A stretch of DNA of 64,000 nt from Ignavibacterium sp. (GTDB lineage: Bacteria > Bacteroidota > Ignavibacteria > Ignavibacteriales > Ignavibacteriaceae): the NCBI GenBank assembly GCA_032027145.1, contig JAVSMP010000001.1, positions 1,578,903 to 1,642,902 on the forward strand. The letters run 5' to 3'. Shown piece by piece: positions 18,727 through 27,225 of the stretch. The translations under genes and the position numbers were made by a program. The first letter of the stretch is position 1; the number at the start of each line of letters is the position of its first letter. The notes under the pieces were generated by a model. That model searched no databases. It worked only from the letters and a program-made list of their open reading frames with translations, and had not been told where the DNA came from.

Positions 18727-19815
18727 ATGGAACAAATTAAATATATTATCAAAGAACGGGAAGAGAAAATTGTATTGCCCGAAAAACTTGGCTTCGGTCA
18801 GATATTTACCGATCATGTTTTTGAAATGGATTATAACCCTAAAAAAGGCTGGCACAATCCAACAATAAAACCAATTGAATCTTTACCAATGCACCCTGCA
18901 ACTTCTTTTATTCATTATGGACAAACGATTTTTGAAGGCATGAAAGCATTCAAAACTATTACTGATGAAGTAGTAATATTTCGTCCTGATGTTCATATTC
19001 AGCGGCTAAATAATTCTGCAAAACGTATTTGTATGCCCGAAGTAGATGTAGATTTTGTTGTGGAAGCATTAAAGGAGTTGGTTGCTATAGATAGCAATTG
19101 GATACCCGCTAACAGAGGAGAAGCACTTTATATAAGACCATTTATGTTTGGTACTGATCCGGCACTTGGTGTAAGACCATCTTTTGAATATAAGTTTGTT
19201 ATTGTGTTATCTCCTGTTGGTGCTTATTATCCTGAGGGATTTAAGCCAGTTAAAATCTTAGTGCAGGATGATTACGTTAGAGCAGTTAGAAAAGGATTAG
19301 GAGAATGTAAAACTGCAGCTAACTATGCAGCAAGTTTGTTAGCAACACAGGAAGCCGCTAGAAAAGGCTTTACTCAGGTTTTATGGCTTGATGGTGTTGA
19401 ACAGAAATATTTAGAAGAGGTCGGCACGATGAATATTTTTGTTAACTTTAAAAATGAAGTTGCTACACCAAATTTAAATGGCTCGATCTTACCAGGAGTA
19501 ACCAGAAGATCAGTCATTCAGATATTAAAAGAATGGAAAATGAATATTGTTGAAAGACCAATTTCGATAGATGAGGTAATTTCATCTTATGAAAAAGGAG
19601 ACTTGCTAGGAGTTTTCGGAACTGGAACAGCAGCTATAATTTCTTCTGTTGGATGGCTTACATATAAAGACAAAAATATGATTCTTAATAACGGTCAGTC
19701 CGGAGAACTGGATACCAAATTATTTAATGAACTAACAGGAATACATCGCGGCGAAAAAGAAGATGAACACGGATGGATATGTAAAGTTGAAAAAAAAGAT
19801 GTTGCAATTAGCTGA
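18727..19815 (+). CDS. ilvE: Branched-chain amino acid aminotransferase
   Basis: 362 residues, of the longer (eukaryote/Bacteroidota-type) BCAT class. The PLP lysine is K195 in GLGECKTAANYAASL; IHYGQTIFEGMKAF, RPDVHIQRLNNSAKR and EVGTMNIFV are also diagnostic. The enzyme transfers the amino group between Leu/Ile/Val and 2-oxoglutarate at the end of branched-chain synthesis or at the start of their breakdown. It starts at an ATG behind a GGAA-rich ribosome site (ATGGAAGGAACTA). It is followed by a strong terminator, and the other ilv/leu genes are not in the window, so it is probably monocistronic. Confidence 0.95.
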   Translation: MEQIKYIIKEREEKIVLPEKLGFGQIFTDHVFEMDYNPKKGWHNPTIKPIESLPMHPATSFIHYGQTIFEGMKAFKTITDEVVIFRPDVHIQRLNNSAKRICMPEVDVDFVVEALKELVAIDSNWIPANRGEALYIRPFMFGTDPALGVRPSFEYKFVIVLSPVGAYYPEGFKPVKILVQDDYVRAVRKGLGECKTAANYAASLLATQEAARKGFTQVLWLDGVEQKYLEEVGTMNIFVNFKNEVATPNLNGSILPGVTRRSVIQILKEWKMNIVERPISIDEVISSYEKGDLLGVFGTGTAAIISSVGWLTYKDKNMILNNGQSGELDTKLFNELTGIHRGEKEDEHGWICKVEKKDVAIS

Positions 19816-19838
19816 TCATTAATTTTCAATTAATAAAT

Positions 19839-19876
19839 AAAGAGGCATCAGCAATGTTGGTGTCTCTTTTTTTATA
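19839..19876 (+). terminator. Rho-independent terminator of ilvE
   Basis: A 12-bp stem including two G-U pairs (19839-19850 with 19858-19869) and a 7-base loop runs straight into a T-run. Confidence 0.9.
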
Positions 19877-19999
19877 TAAGAAAAGCACTTTCTTACTGAT
19901 ATTTTCTAATCTTGACAAATACCAGTTTATTATTGCACTTTAGATACGGTTAATATTTTTTCTACCAATTCCCTCCCCCAAATTTTTTTTAAATATCCC

Positions 20000-20030
20000 T
20001 TGACAAGTGAACATTTGCACACTATATTTG
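20000..20030 (+). promoter_or_regulatory. lexA promoter
   Basis: TTGACA at 20000-20005, a 17-base spacer, and TATATT at 20023-20028, extended to TATATTTG, which also fits the Bacteroidota -7 element TAnnTTTG. Expected transcription start is about 20035, roughly 20 bases before the lexA ATG. Confidence 0.85.
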
Positions 20031-20048
20031 AAGTAAACAAATGAGCAC
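20005..20048 (+). promoter_or_regulatory. Candidate LexA operator repeats
   Basis: Two related copies lie in the promoter: AAGTGAACATTTGCAC (20005-20020, in the spacer between -35 and -10) and AAGTAAACAAATGAGCAC (20031-20048, over the transcription start and leader). The first is an imperfect dyad (GTG...CAC). Position suits autorepression by LexA; the box sequence itself is not a known consensus to me. Confidence 0.5.
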
Positions 20049-20053
20049 TATTT

Positions 20054-20701
20054 ATGAAAAAGAAATTAACTGAACGTCAAGAGAAAATTTTTATTTTCAT
20101 TCAAGAATACCAACAAGAAAATGGTTATCCGCCGACTTTACGAGAGATAGGAAGAAAGTTTGATATTTTATCAACTTTCGGGGTAAAAAGACATCTTGAA
20201 GCATTAACTAAAAAAGGTTATTTAAATATTTTAAGTAATGCAAGCCGTGGCATAAGTATTAATAAAAATGAAATTGAATCGATGGAAGTTATCAATTATC
20301 AAGAGGTGAATAATAAATTTAAAATTCCAATAATAGGCAGAGTTGCTGCCGGTTCACCAATAACTGCTGAAGAAAATGTTGAAGGCTCGATTGTTATTGA
20401 TCCGGCTTTTATAAAAAAGGATGAAGATTCCTTTGCACTAAAAGTAAAGGGTGATAGTATGATCGAAGCCGGAATATTTGAAGGGGATCTTGTTGTAATA
20501 TCTCCAAAAGCACCTGTAAAAAACGGAGATATGATAGTTGCTCGCCTTGAAGATGAAGTAACAGTAAAAATTTATGAGAATAAAAGTAACATAATAAAAT
20601 TGATTCCTCAGAATAAAAGCTATCAACCGATAATAGTTAAAAATAAAAATGAGTTTTCAATTGTAGGTAAAGTTACTGGCGTTATCAGATGGATAAATTA
20701 A
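20054..20701 (+). CDS. lexA: LexA repressor (SOS regulator, self-cleaving)
   Basis: 215 residues. An N-terminal winged helix (1-70) contains LTERQEKIFIFIQ and YPPTLREIGRKFDI. The C-terminal S24 peptidase domain has an Ala99-Gly100 cleavage site in GRVAAGSPI, Ser135 in KGDSMIEAG and Lys172 in EVTVK. All catalytic residues are present, so RecA-stimulated self-cleavage is expected. It lies behind a near-consensus promoter with repeated operator-like sequence and leads a three-gene unit. No Shine-Dalgarno is visible before the ATG. The only other ATG close by (20041) is out of frame. Confidence 0.95.
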   Translation: MKKKLTERQEKIFIFIQEYQQENGYPPTLREIGRKFDILSTFGVKRHLEALTKKGYLNILSNASRGISINKNEIESMEVINYQEVNNKFKIPIIGRVAAGSPITAEENVEGSIVIDPAFIKKDEDSFALKVKGDSMIEAGIFEGDLVVISPKAPVKNGDMIVARLEDEVTVKIYENKSNIIKLIPQNKSYQPIIVKNKNEFSIVGKVTGVIRWIN

Positions 20702-20712
20702 TAGGAGATGAA

Positions 20713-20961
20713 ATGAAAACTGAAATATTTAAAACAGCTATTAAAAACAGAAATAGATTACAGTTTTTATATGGTTTAAATGAGTTCTTAATTGAACCAT
20801 ACTATTTAATGACTGAAAAAAATGGTAATAAAGTAATTTATGGAAAAGTTTCTGGCTCAAGTGAAATTAAAAAGTTTGCGTATAACAGGATTGCAAATAT
20901 CAGAGTGCTTGATAAACGAAAATTTTCACCAATTATTCCGATAATACCAATGGCTTCATAA
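20713..20961 (+). CDS. Small WYL-domain-like protein
   Basis: 82 residues that look like a single shortened WYL-type beta domain: AIKNRNRLQFLYG, then IEPYYLMTEKNGNKVIYGKV, then KKFAYNRIANIRVLD. WYL domains bind nucleic acid or nucleotide-like ligands and regulate defence and DNA-damage responses, usually joined to an HTH, which is absent here. The ATG at 20713 follows AGGAG, 12 bases after the lexA stop. It is co-transcribed with lexA and the next gene, so SOS control is likely. Family assignment rests on motif resemblance. Confidence 0.6.
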   Translation: MKTEIFKTAIKNRNRLQFLYGLNEFLIEPYYLMTEKNGNKVIYGKVSGSSEIKKFAYNRIANIRVLDKRKFSPIIPIIPMAS

Positions 20962-20971
20962 GGAGGAAAAA

Positions 20972-21403
20972 ATGAATAATGATAGAAGAAAAGATGTTGA
21001 TATGCTGATTGAAGAGTTCTGGAAAAAAGGTTATTTAACTTTGTTTCGCAAGTTTGGAACTTATTTACCGGAACCAACGGCAATTGGCGGATTTGAAGTT
21101 GATGCAATAGCTAAGTATAAAAATACTCTGGCTATCGGAATTACTTTAAGTGATCAGGAATTTAATGATCCTGTAGCGATTAAAAATAAACTTGCTTATC
21201 TTGCCAATCGCCACTTAAAAGGATCAAATAAAAAAGTGCAGCTTTTTGTTGGAGTTACATTACTAAATTTAAAAAATGCCAGAACTCTTCTTACTGAATT
21301 AGATGTTGATACAAAGAAGAACATAAAGCTATTTCAGATAAGTTATAGAGATAATATTTCATCCTATGAGGCTAAAAAATCTGAAAAAGTTTTGTTTTCT
21401 TGA
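20972..21403 (+). CDS. Hypothetical protein, possible degenerate PD-(D/E)XK fold
   Basis: 143 residues starting at an ATG behind a strong AAGGAGG site, 10 bases after the WYL-like gene. The segment GGFEVDAIAKYKNTLAIGITLS has the strand-Asp-strand pattern of restriction-endonuclease-like folds, but the following E-x-K is replaced (I-T-L). Catalytic activity is therefore doubtful. A helix-rich C-terminal half with KNKLAYLANRHLKGSNKK is basic and could bind nucleic acid. I do not recognise a named family. Position at the end of the lexA operon suggests a DNA-damage-linked role. Confidence 0.6.
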   Translation: MNNDRRKDVDMLIEEFWKKGYLTLFRKFGTYLPEPTAIGGFEVDAIAKYKNTLAIGITLSDQEFNDPVAIKNKLAYLANRHLKGSNKKVQLFVGVTLLNLKNARTLLTELDVDTKKNIKLFQISYRDNISSYEAKKSEKVLFS

Positions 21404-21548
21404 TTGTGATTTATACTCATAGTTTTAATAAACTGATAAATACAATCGTGGCGCTATAAAATCCGGTTTGTTTAAAAGGTCATCCCAAATAGCATATATT
21501 TTTTACTATTCTACCAGCTATTTTTCGCCTGCCAATTAGAATCACTAA

Positions 21549-21594
21549 GTGTAAGTTACCTTGACATTCAGGCAAGGTAAAACTAATTTTACAC
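21549..21594 (+). promoter_or_regulatory. uppS operon promoter with overlapping dyad
   Basis: TTGACA (21561-21566), 17-base spacer, TAATTT (21584-21589). A perfect 8-bp inverted repeat TTACCTTG/CAAGGTAA (21556-21563 and 21573-21580) covers the -35 box and spacer, and an outer GTGTAA/TTACAC pair (21549-21554, 21589-21594) frames the whole promoter. The symmetry could be an operator for an unknown regulator. Confidence 0.6.
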
Positions 21595-21613
21595 GCTAAA
21601 TCAATAATAGGAA

Positions 21614-22396
21614 TTGAATTTGCTGAAGAAGAACTCCATTAAGGATAAAAATATTCAGGAAGAGCTAAAAAAATCAGGTGATATTCCGCGTCACATTGCA
21701 ATCATAATGGATGGTAATGGGAGATGGGCAAAAAAAAGAGGACTACCGAGAGTTGCCGGACACAAAAGAGGCGTTGATACAGTTAAAGAAATTGTAGAAG
21801 CTTGTGCAGAAATTGGGGTGAAGTTTTTGACTCTCTACACTTTTTCTACTGAAAACTGGAAAAGACCCAAAGATGAAGTATCAACACTAATGAGACTTTT
21901 ACTTAAAAGCCTTAAAGACAGGGTTAATGAACTAAATGAGAATGATATCCGTCTTAAAACCATCGGAGATTTGGATGCATTACCAGCCGAAGTTCAAAAG
22001 CAGTTAAAAATTGATATTGAAAGAACAAAAAACAACAAAAAGATGGTATTAAATCTTGCTTTAAGTTACAGCGGAAGATGGGAATTACTTGAGGCAATAA
22101 AACAAATTTCAAAACTTTCGGCAAATGGAAAAATTACTGAACAGGATATTGATGAAAAGTTTGTATCTTCTTTCCTAACAACTAAGGACATTCCAGACCC
22201 TGATTTAGTCATTAGAACCAGTGGTGAATTCAGAGTTAGTAATTTTTTACTTTGGCAAATAGCTTATTCTGAGTTTGTAATTACAGAAACATTTTGGCCC
22301 GATTTCTCTGAATATGATTTATATGATGCAATTAAAGTATTTCAGAAGAGAGAAAGAAGGTTTGGCAAAGTTAGCGAACAAATAAAAAAGAAGTAA
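21614..22396 (+). CDS. uppS: Isoprenyl transferase (undecaprenyl diphosphate synthase)
   Basis: About 260 residues. The cis-prenyltransferase signature HIAIIMDGNGRWAKKRG carries the catalytic Asp; RVAGHKRG, TLYTFSTENWKRP and DLVIRTSGEFRVSNFLLWQ follow. It adds isopentenyl units to farnesyl diphosphate to make the C55 lipid carrier of peptidoglycan and LPS synthesis. No ATG precedes the conserved core: candidates are TTG at 21614 and TTG at 21620, the second better spaced from the AGGAA at 21609-21613. It opens the envelope operon and is followed by bamA after 19 bases. Confidence 0.95.
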   Translation: MNLLKKNSIKDKNIQEELKKSGDIPRHIAIIMDGNGRWAKKRGLPRVAGHKRGVDTVKEIVEACAEIGVKFLTLYTFSTENWKRPKDEVSTLMRLLLKSLKDRVNELNENDIRLKTIGDLDALPAEVQKQLKIDIERTKNNKKMVLNLALSYSGRWELLEAIKQISKLSANGKITEQDIDEKFVSSFLTTKDIPDPDLVIRTSGEFRVSNFLLWQIAYSEFVITETFWPDFSEYDLYDAIKVFQKRERRFGKVSEQIKKK

Positions 22397-22415
22397 AGGA
22401 AAAAAGGTCCGAAGA

Positions 22416-24917
22416 ATGTTCATTTCCTCCCTAATCAGATCTATAAAATATTTTTTAATAATTTCATTTATATTTTTTAATATAAGTTTAACTGCTCAGC
22501 AAAGGGAAACATACAAGGTTCTTGGAATTTCTGTTGAGGGTAATAAATCTTCAGATGTAAGTACAATAATTGTTGCTTCAGGATTAAAAATTGGTGATGA
22601 AGTACAAGTTCCCGGAGATAAAACAATAACAGCTATTAAAAATCTATGGGCACTTAATATTTTTTCAGATGTGCAAATAGTAATTGATAAAAAAGTAAAT
22701 GAGGGTGTTTTTCTGATAATAAGGGTTAAAGAATATTCGCGGCTTGAAAAGGTTGTAATTGAAGGGAATGATGAAATTGATGAAAGTGATATAGAAAAGA
22801 AAATTACTTTTTTAAGAGGCGCAATTCTTAAACCGCAGGAAGTTGCAAAACTCGTCCAGAGGATAAACAGTTTATATGAAGAAAAAGGATATTTTAATAC
22901 TATAATAACTCCACTATACTATAATTATTTTACTGCTGATACTATCGGAGAAAATGTTTTTGTAAGATGGAGAAATGTTTCTGATCTTGCAGATGAATAT
23001 GAACTTAAATATAGCGGGAATGAGGTTAAATCGTCCAATCTTATAAATAAAATTAAAGAGAGATTGTTGTTGAAGCTTCTTATTAAAGAGGGAGAAGAAG
23101 TAACGGTTCGTGAGATTTCTTTTAATAATAATGAAGCTTTTGATGACAGCGATCTGCGTGATGAGATGGATGAAACTTCTGTAAAGAAATGGTGGAAGTT
23201 TTGGGGCGGAGGAAAATTTGACCCTAAAAATTATGCTAAAGATAAAGAGCTTATAATTAATTTTTATAAGAAAAACGGTTACAGAGATGCGGAGATTTTA
23301 TCAGATTCTTTAATCTATTCTGATGATAAAAAAGATTTGCATATTGTTATGGATGTTTATGAAGGACCACAATACAAACTTAGAAATATTATCTGGGAAG
23401 GTAATACAGTATATCCTGCAAATGTGCTTTCTGAAAGATTGGACTTTGCTCCTGGTGATGTATATAACCTGGAAAAATTTGAACAAAATCTTAGAGGAAA
23501 CGAAAAACAATCTGATGTATCTGCTCTTTATTTGGATAACGGCTATCTTACCTTTAATCTTCAAACAAAAGAAACAAAGGTTGATTACGATTCTATTGAT
23601 GTTACAATAAGAGTTGAAGAAAGAAATCAGTTTAGAATTGGACGGGTTGATATTTATGGAAATGATAAGACTAAGGATAAAGTAATTCGCCGTGAATTAT
23701 ATGCCATCCCGGGTGATTATTTTAATCGTGGTTTGTTGTTTAGAAGCGTACAAAATCTTGCTAATCTTCAGTATTTTAGCGTGGAACAGTTGTATGGGCC
23801 AGAAGGAATTACAACAAAATTATCTAGTGACAGCACAGTTGATATTGGTTTTAAAGTTGAAGAAAAATCAAGTGACTATTTAAATGCATCTGTTGGCTAT
23901 AGCGGAAGTTTTGGTTTTAGTGGTGCTATTGGTGTAACTTTAACCAACTTTTCAATAGCCGAGCCATTCAAACTCGGCGGAGGGCAGGTTCTTAGTTTTA
24001 ACTGGCAGTTTGGTGTTGGTAGTTTATACCGAACATTTACATTAGGATTTACTGAGCCCTGGATGTTTGATACTCCTACTTCTGTTGGTGTAGAAGTTTT
24101 TGATACCAGACAACAATATGTTTATGATTTAAGACAGTCAGGCGGTACTTTAAGAGTTGGTAGAAGATTAAAATGGCCGGATGACTTTTTCTATGTTCAG
24201 GGAAGATTCAGATATCAGTATAATAATGTAATAGAAGGACAAAGATATTATCGTGAAGGTAAAAGTAATCAGTTTTCTATTGGGGCACTTATCACACGAA
24301 GAAATATTGATAATCCGATTTTCCCATCAATTGGTTCATCGTTAAAATTAGATATTGAGCTTTCAGGAAGTGCTATACTCCCCGGTGATGTTGACTATCT
24401 TAAAATAGGATTTACTGCTGAATGGTATCGTAGATTGTTTAATTCAAACCGGATCACTTTATATACAATTGCAGATTTAGGTTATATTGATGAAATAGTT
24501 GCAGGCACAAACATTCAGCCATTTGAATATTTTTATATGGGCGGTAATGGACTTATAATCGCTACAACCTCGCTGAGAGGTTATGACGATCGAACAGTAG
24601 GACCTATTAATCCAGCAACCGGGCAAGTTATTGGCGGTAAAGTGATGGCTAAATTTGGGGCTGAAATCAGATTGTCAGTTATACAAGAACCAATACCTTT
24701 ATGGCTGTTAGCATTTGCAGAAGCAGGAAATGTTTTTGAAAGTTTTCAGAAAACAGATATTTTTGACCTCCGAAGATCTATTGGTGTTGGTGCAAGATTG
24801 TTAATAAACCCAATTGGTCTTATAGGTTTTGATCTTGGTTACGGCTTCGATCGTAAAATTACTGATGGAAAAGATCCTGAATGGCTTTTCCATTTTCAAT
24901 TTGGAAAAGGTTTTTAG
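22416..24917 (+). CDS. bamA: Outer-membrane protein assembly factor BamA
   Basis: 833 residues. A signal peptide (about 1-28, ending LTAQ) is followed by five POTRA repeats (about 30-460), then the 16-strand Omp85 barrel (about 490-833) with the FTEPWMF and YFYMGGNG...LRGYDDRTVGP segments typical of BamA. It folds and inserts beta-barrel proteins. The AAGG-rich ribosome site lies in the short uppS-bamA gap. It is followed by two Skp-like chaperone genes and lipid A genes, the conserved order of Gram-negative genomes. Confidence 0.95.
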   Translation: MFISSLIRSIKYFLIISFIFFNISLTAQQRETYKVLGISVEGNKSSDVSTIIVASGLKIGDEVQVPGDKTITAIKNLWALNIFSDVQIVIDKKVNEGVFLIIRVKEYSRLEKVVIEGNDEIDESDIEKKITFLRGAILKPQEVAKLVQRINSLYEEKGYFNTIITPLYYNYFTADTIGENVFVRWRNVSDLADEYELKYSGNEVKSSNLINKIKERLLLKLLIKEGEEVTVREISFNNNEAFDDSDLRDEMDETSVKKWWKFWGGGKFDPKNYAKDKELIINFYKKNGYRDAEILSDSLIYSDDKKDLHIVMDVYEGPQYKLRNIIWEGNTVYPANVLSERLDFAPGDVYNLEKFEQNLRGNEKQSDVSALYLDNGYLTFNLQTKETKVDYDSIDVTIRVEERNQFRIGRVDIYGNDKTKDKVIRRELYAIPGDYFNRGLLFRSVQNLANLQYFSVEQLYGPEGITTKLSSDSTVDIGFKVEEKSSDYLNASVGYSGSFGFSGAIGVTLTNFSIAEPFKLGGGQVLSFNWQFGVGSLYRTFTLGFTEPWMFDTPTSVGVEVFDTRQQYVYDLRQSGGTLRVGRRLKWPDDFFYVQGRFRYQYNNVIEGQRYYREGKSNQFSIGALITRRNIDNPIFPSIGSSLKLDIELSGSAILPGDVDYLKIGFTAEWYRRLFNSNRITLYTIADLGYIDEIVAGTNIQPFEYFYMGGNGLIIATTSLRGYDDRTVGPINPATGQVIGGKVMAKFGAEIRLSVIQEPIPLWLLAFAEAGNVFESFQKTDIFDLRRSIGVGARLLINPIGLIGFDLGYGFDRKITDGKDPEWLFHFQFGKGF

Positions 24918-24955
24918 TTAAAAAAAATAATTCATTAAAAAGACGAGGAAAAGTA

Positions 24956-25480
24956 GTGAAAAATTACATTTTAGTATTTACGCTTATTGTTTTAAGTTCA
25001 ATTTCATTTTCGCAATCTCAATTAAAACTTGGTTATATAGACTCTGAAGTAATACTTACACAATTTTCTGAAGCAATAAAAGCTCAAGGTGATTTGGATG
25101 CATTAACTAATAAATATTCTGCTCAGATTGATTCAATGACACTGGCGTATCAACAAGCAATTGCTGATTATCAGAAACAAGCTGAAACGATGACAGATGC
25201 AAAAAAGACAGAATTTCAACAGAAAATTGTTATGATGGAACAAAATCTTGTTGAATTCAGACGTGCTAAATTTACACAAGGCACTGGTGAGATATATAAA
25301 AAGCAGGAAGAACTGTTTTCTCCGATAAAAGCTAAAATCTATGCTGCAATCGAAAAGGTAGCTAAAGAAGAAAGTATGCAGTTTGTTTTTGATAAGAGCG
25401 GAGATATTATTTTACTTTATGCCGACTCAGCTTTTGATATAACATTTAAAGTTTTGGACAGACTTAGAAGAGGAAATTGA
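24956..25480 (+). CDS. OmpH/Skp family periplasmic chaperone, first copy
   Basis: 174 residues from a GTG at 24956 behind GAGGAA, giving the signal peptide MKNYILVFTLIVLSSISFSQ. An in-frame extension overlapping bamA is not plausible. The mature part has the Skp layout: a short strand LKLGYIDSEVILTQF, a long coiled-coil hairpin (about 40-130), then a returning strand MQFVFDKSGDIILLY. Skp trimers hold unfolded outer-membrane proteins for BamA. A terminator-like hairpin lies between this copy and the next, which may lower expression of the downstream genes. Confidence 0.88.
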   Translation: MKNYILVFTLIVLSSISFSQSQLKLGYIDSEVILTQFSEAIKAQGDLDALTNKYSAQIDSMTLAYQQAIADYQKQAETMTDAKKTEFQQKIVMMEQNLVEFRRAKFTQGTGEIYKKQEELFSPIKAKIYAAIEKVAKEESMQFVFDKSGDIILLYADSAFDITFKVLDRLRRGN

Positions 25481-25495
25481 TTTTATTAAGTGATA

Positions 25496-25529
25496 AAAGT
25501 TCTCTCCATAAATTTTTGGAGAGAACTTT
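25496..25529 (+). terminator. Strong hairpin between the two skp-like genes
   Basis: A perfect 13-bp stem (25496-25508 with 25517-25529), 8-base loop, followed by a T-rich but interrupted tail. It may act as a partial terminator or an mRNA-end protector inside the operon. Confidence 0.7.
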
Positions 25530-25579
25530 ATTGTTTTATTTCACATCTTTAGATAAGTTAAATTAACACAGGTCCGCAA

Positions 25580-26092
25580 ATGAAAAAGATATTTATAACT
25601 TCCATTTTTATTCTTCTTTCTTCGATCTCTTTTGCACAGCTTAAAATAGGTTACATTGATTCTGATACAATAATGGATCAACTGCCGGATGTTCAGGATG
25701 CAAGACAAAAACTTGATGCTTTGATACAAGAGTGGCAAGGTGAATTAAATAAGATGGAGAATGAATGGAAAACCAAGTATGACGATTATGAAAAACGCAA
25801 GCTGATAATGAGTGATCAAACGCGCGCCGAAACTGAAGCTGCACTAGTGCAGCTAGAAACTCAGATGGCACAATACCGTGAAAAGAAATTTGGTACTAAC
25901 GGCGAACTTTTTCAAAAGCAGGATGAGCTTATGAAGCCTGTACAAAATAAGATCTTTACTGCACTAAAAGAATTAGCTGAACAGGAGGATTTTGATTTTG
26001 TTTTTGACCGCAGCGGCGACATAATGATACTGTTTGCAAAAGATAAATATGATTTGACTTCTAAAGTTTTGGATAGGCTTAAACTGAAATAA
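25580..26092 (+). CDS. OmpH/Skp family periplasmic chaperone, second copy
   Basis: 170 residues with signal peptide [20 protein letters not shown], the same strand-coiled coil-strand layout as the preceding gene, and clear paralogy in [17 protein letters not shown] and [18 protein letters not shown]. Tandem skp copies are common in Bacteroidota-group genomes. It is followed by lpxD after 5 bases, so the two are co-transcribed. Confidence 0.9.
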   Translation: MKKIFITSIFILLSSISFAQLKIGYIDSDTIMDQLPDVQDARQKLDALIQEWQGELNKMENEWKTKYDDYEKRKLIMSDQTRAETEAALVQLETQMAQYREKKFGTNGELFQKQDELMKPVQNKIFTALKELAEQEDFDFVFDRSGDIMILFAKDKYDLTSKVLDRLKLK

Positions 26093-26097
26093 AGCGG

Positions 26098-27135
26098 ATG
26101 AAAATTAGTATCAGTGAAATTGCTACTTTAACCAACGGAAAAATATCCGGGGATAATTCTGTTTTAATAAATAATGTAGCAAAGATTGAAGAAGCTGTTA
26201 AAGGCGATCTTACTTTTCTTTATCTGCCGTCTTATGAAAAATTTTTCGCTGATACAAAAGCAAGCGCTATAATTGTTAAGTCTGGATTTAATAAAACCCG
26301 TAATGATATTACATATATTGAATGTGATTCACCCGATAAAGCTTTTTTTGATATCGTCAGAAAGTATTTTACTCCAAGAATAAATATTTCTGGTATTGAC
26401 CCTTCAGCATCTATACATCCGACAACCAAACTTGGTAAAAATGTATCCATCGGGAAATATACTGTAATCTCAGCCGGCTGCACAATTGGCGATGATACAA
26501 TAATACTTCATAACTCAACTATAATGGATAATACAAGCATCGGAAATAATTCAGTTATCTATTCGAATGTCAGTATTAGAGAAAATAGTATCATTGGAAA
26601 CAATGTAACAATTCATAATAATTCAGTAATTGGAAGCGATGGCTTTGGCTATAATACAAATGAAAAAGGCGAGTATATCAAGATTCCACAGATAGGCAAT
26701 GTAATTATTGAAGACGATGTTGAAATCGGTTCTAATGTTTCTGTTGATAGAGCAGCTTTTGGTTCAACTGTTATTAAACGGGGCTGCAAGATTGATAATC
26801 TTGTTCAAATAGCGCATAATGTTGTAATTGGTGAACACTCTGTTCTCTCAGCCCAGAGCGGGATATCCGGCAGTACAAAAGTTGGCAATCATTGTATTCT
26901 TGCCGGTCAGGTTGGATTAGTAGGACATATTGAACTGACAGATAATGTTGTTATCACTGCACAATCAGGAGTTTCTAAATCTATAAATAAGCCAGGCTAT
27001 TATCTTGGTTCACCGGTTAGAGATATAAAGACTGCTCAAAAATTAAACGCTCATGTTCATAACCTACCAAACTATGCACAAAAAATAACTGAACTACAGA
27101 TAGAGATTAATAAGCTTAAAGAAAAGCTTGGTTGA
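26098..27135 (+). CDS. lpxD: UDP-3-O-acylglucosamine N-acyltransferase
   Basis: 345 residues. An N-terminal uridine-binding domain (about 1-100) precedes a left-handed beta-helix of hexapeptide repeats (about 105-310, [17 protein letters not shown] and many others) and a C-terminal helix. The catalytic His lies in [14 protein letters not shown]. It adds the N-linked 3-hydroxyacyl chain in the third step of lipid A synthesis, in the cytoplasm. Gene order skp-lpxD-lpxC/fabZ-lpxA supports the role. Confidence 0.95.
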   Translation: MKISISEIATLTNGKISGDNSVLINNVAKIEEAVKGDLTFLYLPSYEKFFADTKASAIIVKSGFNKTRNDITYIECDSPDKAFFDIVRKYFTPRINISGIDPSASIHPTTKLGKNVSIGKYTVISAGCTIGDDTIILHNSTIMDNTSIGNNSVIYSNVSIRENSIIGNNVTIHNNSVIGSDGFGYNTNEKGEYIKIPQIGNVIIEDDVEIGSNVSVDRAAFGSTVIKRGCKIDNLVQIAHNVVIGEHSVLSAQSGISGSTKVGNHCILAGQVGLVGHIELTDNVVITAQSGVSKSINKPGYYLGSPVRDIKTAQKLNAHVHNLPNYAQKITELQIEINKLKEKLG

Positions 27136-27225
27136 TTTATATTCACTATGCAATCTTACTTCAGATTGTATTTCGTCAGCTATCTTGCTATTTTTTCATC
27201 AATTTTATAAAAAAATGGAAGAATA

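Noticed and set aside
20041-20056. ATG at 20041 as lexA start
   Set aside because: It is out of frame with lexA (13 bases before the true ATG) and lies inside the repeated operator-like sequence.
27149-27170. Short CAATCT/AGATTG hairpin between lpxD and lpxC/fabZ as a terminator
   Set aside because: Only six perfect base pairs and no T-run directly after; too weak to support.
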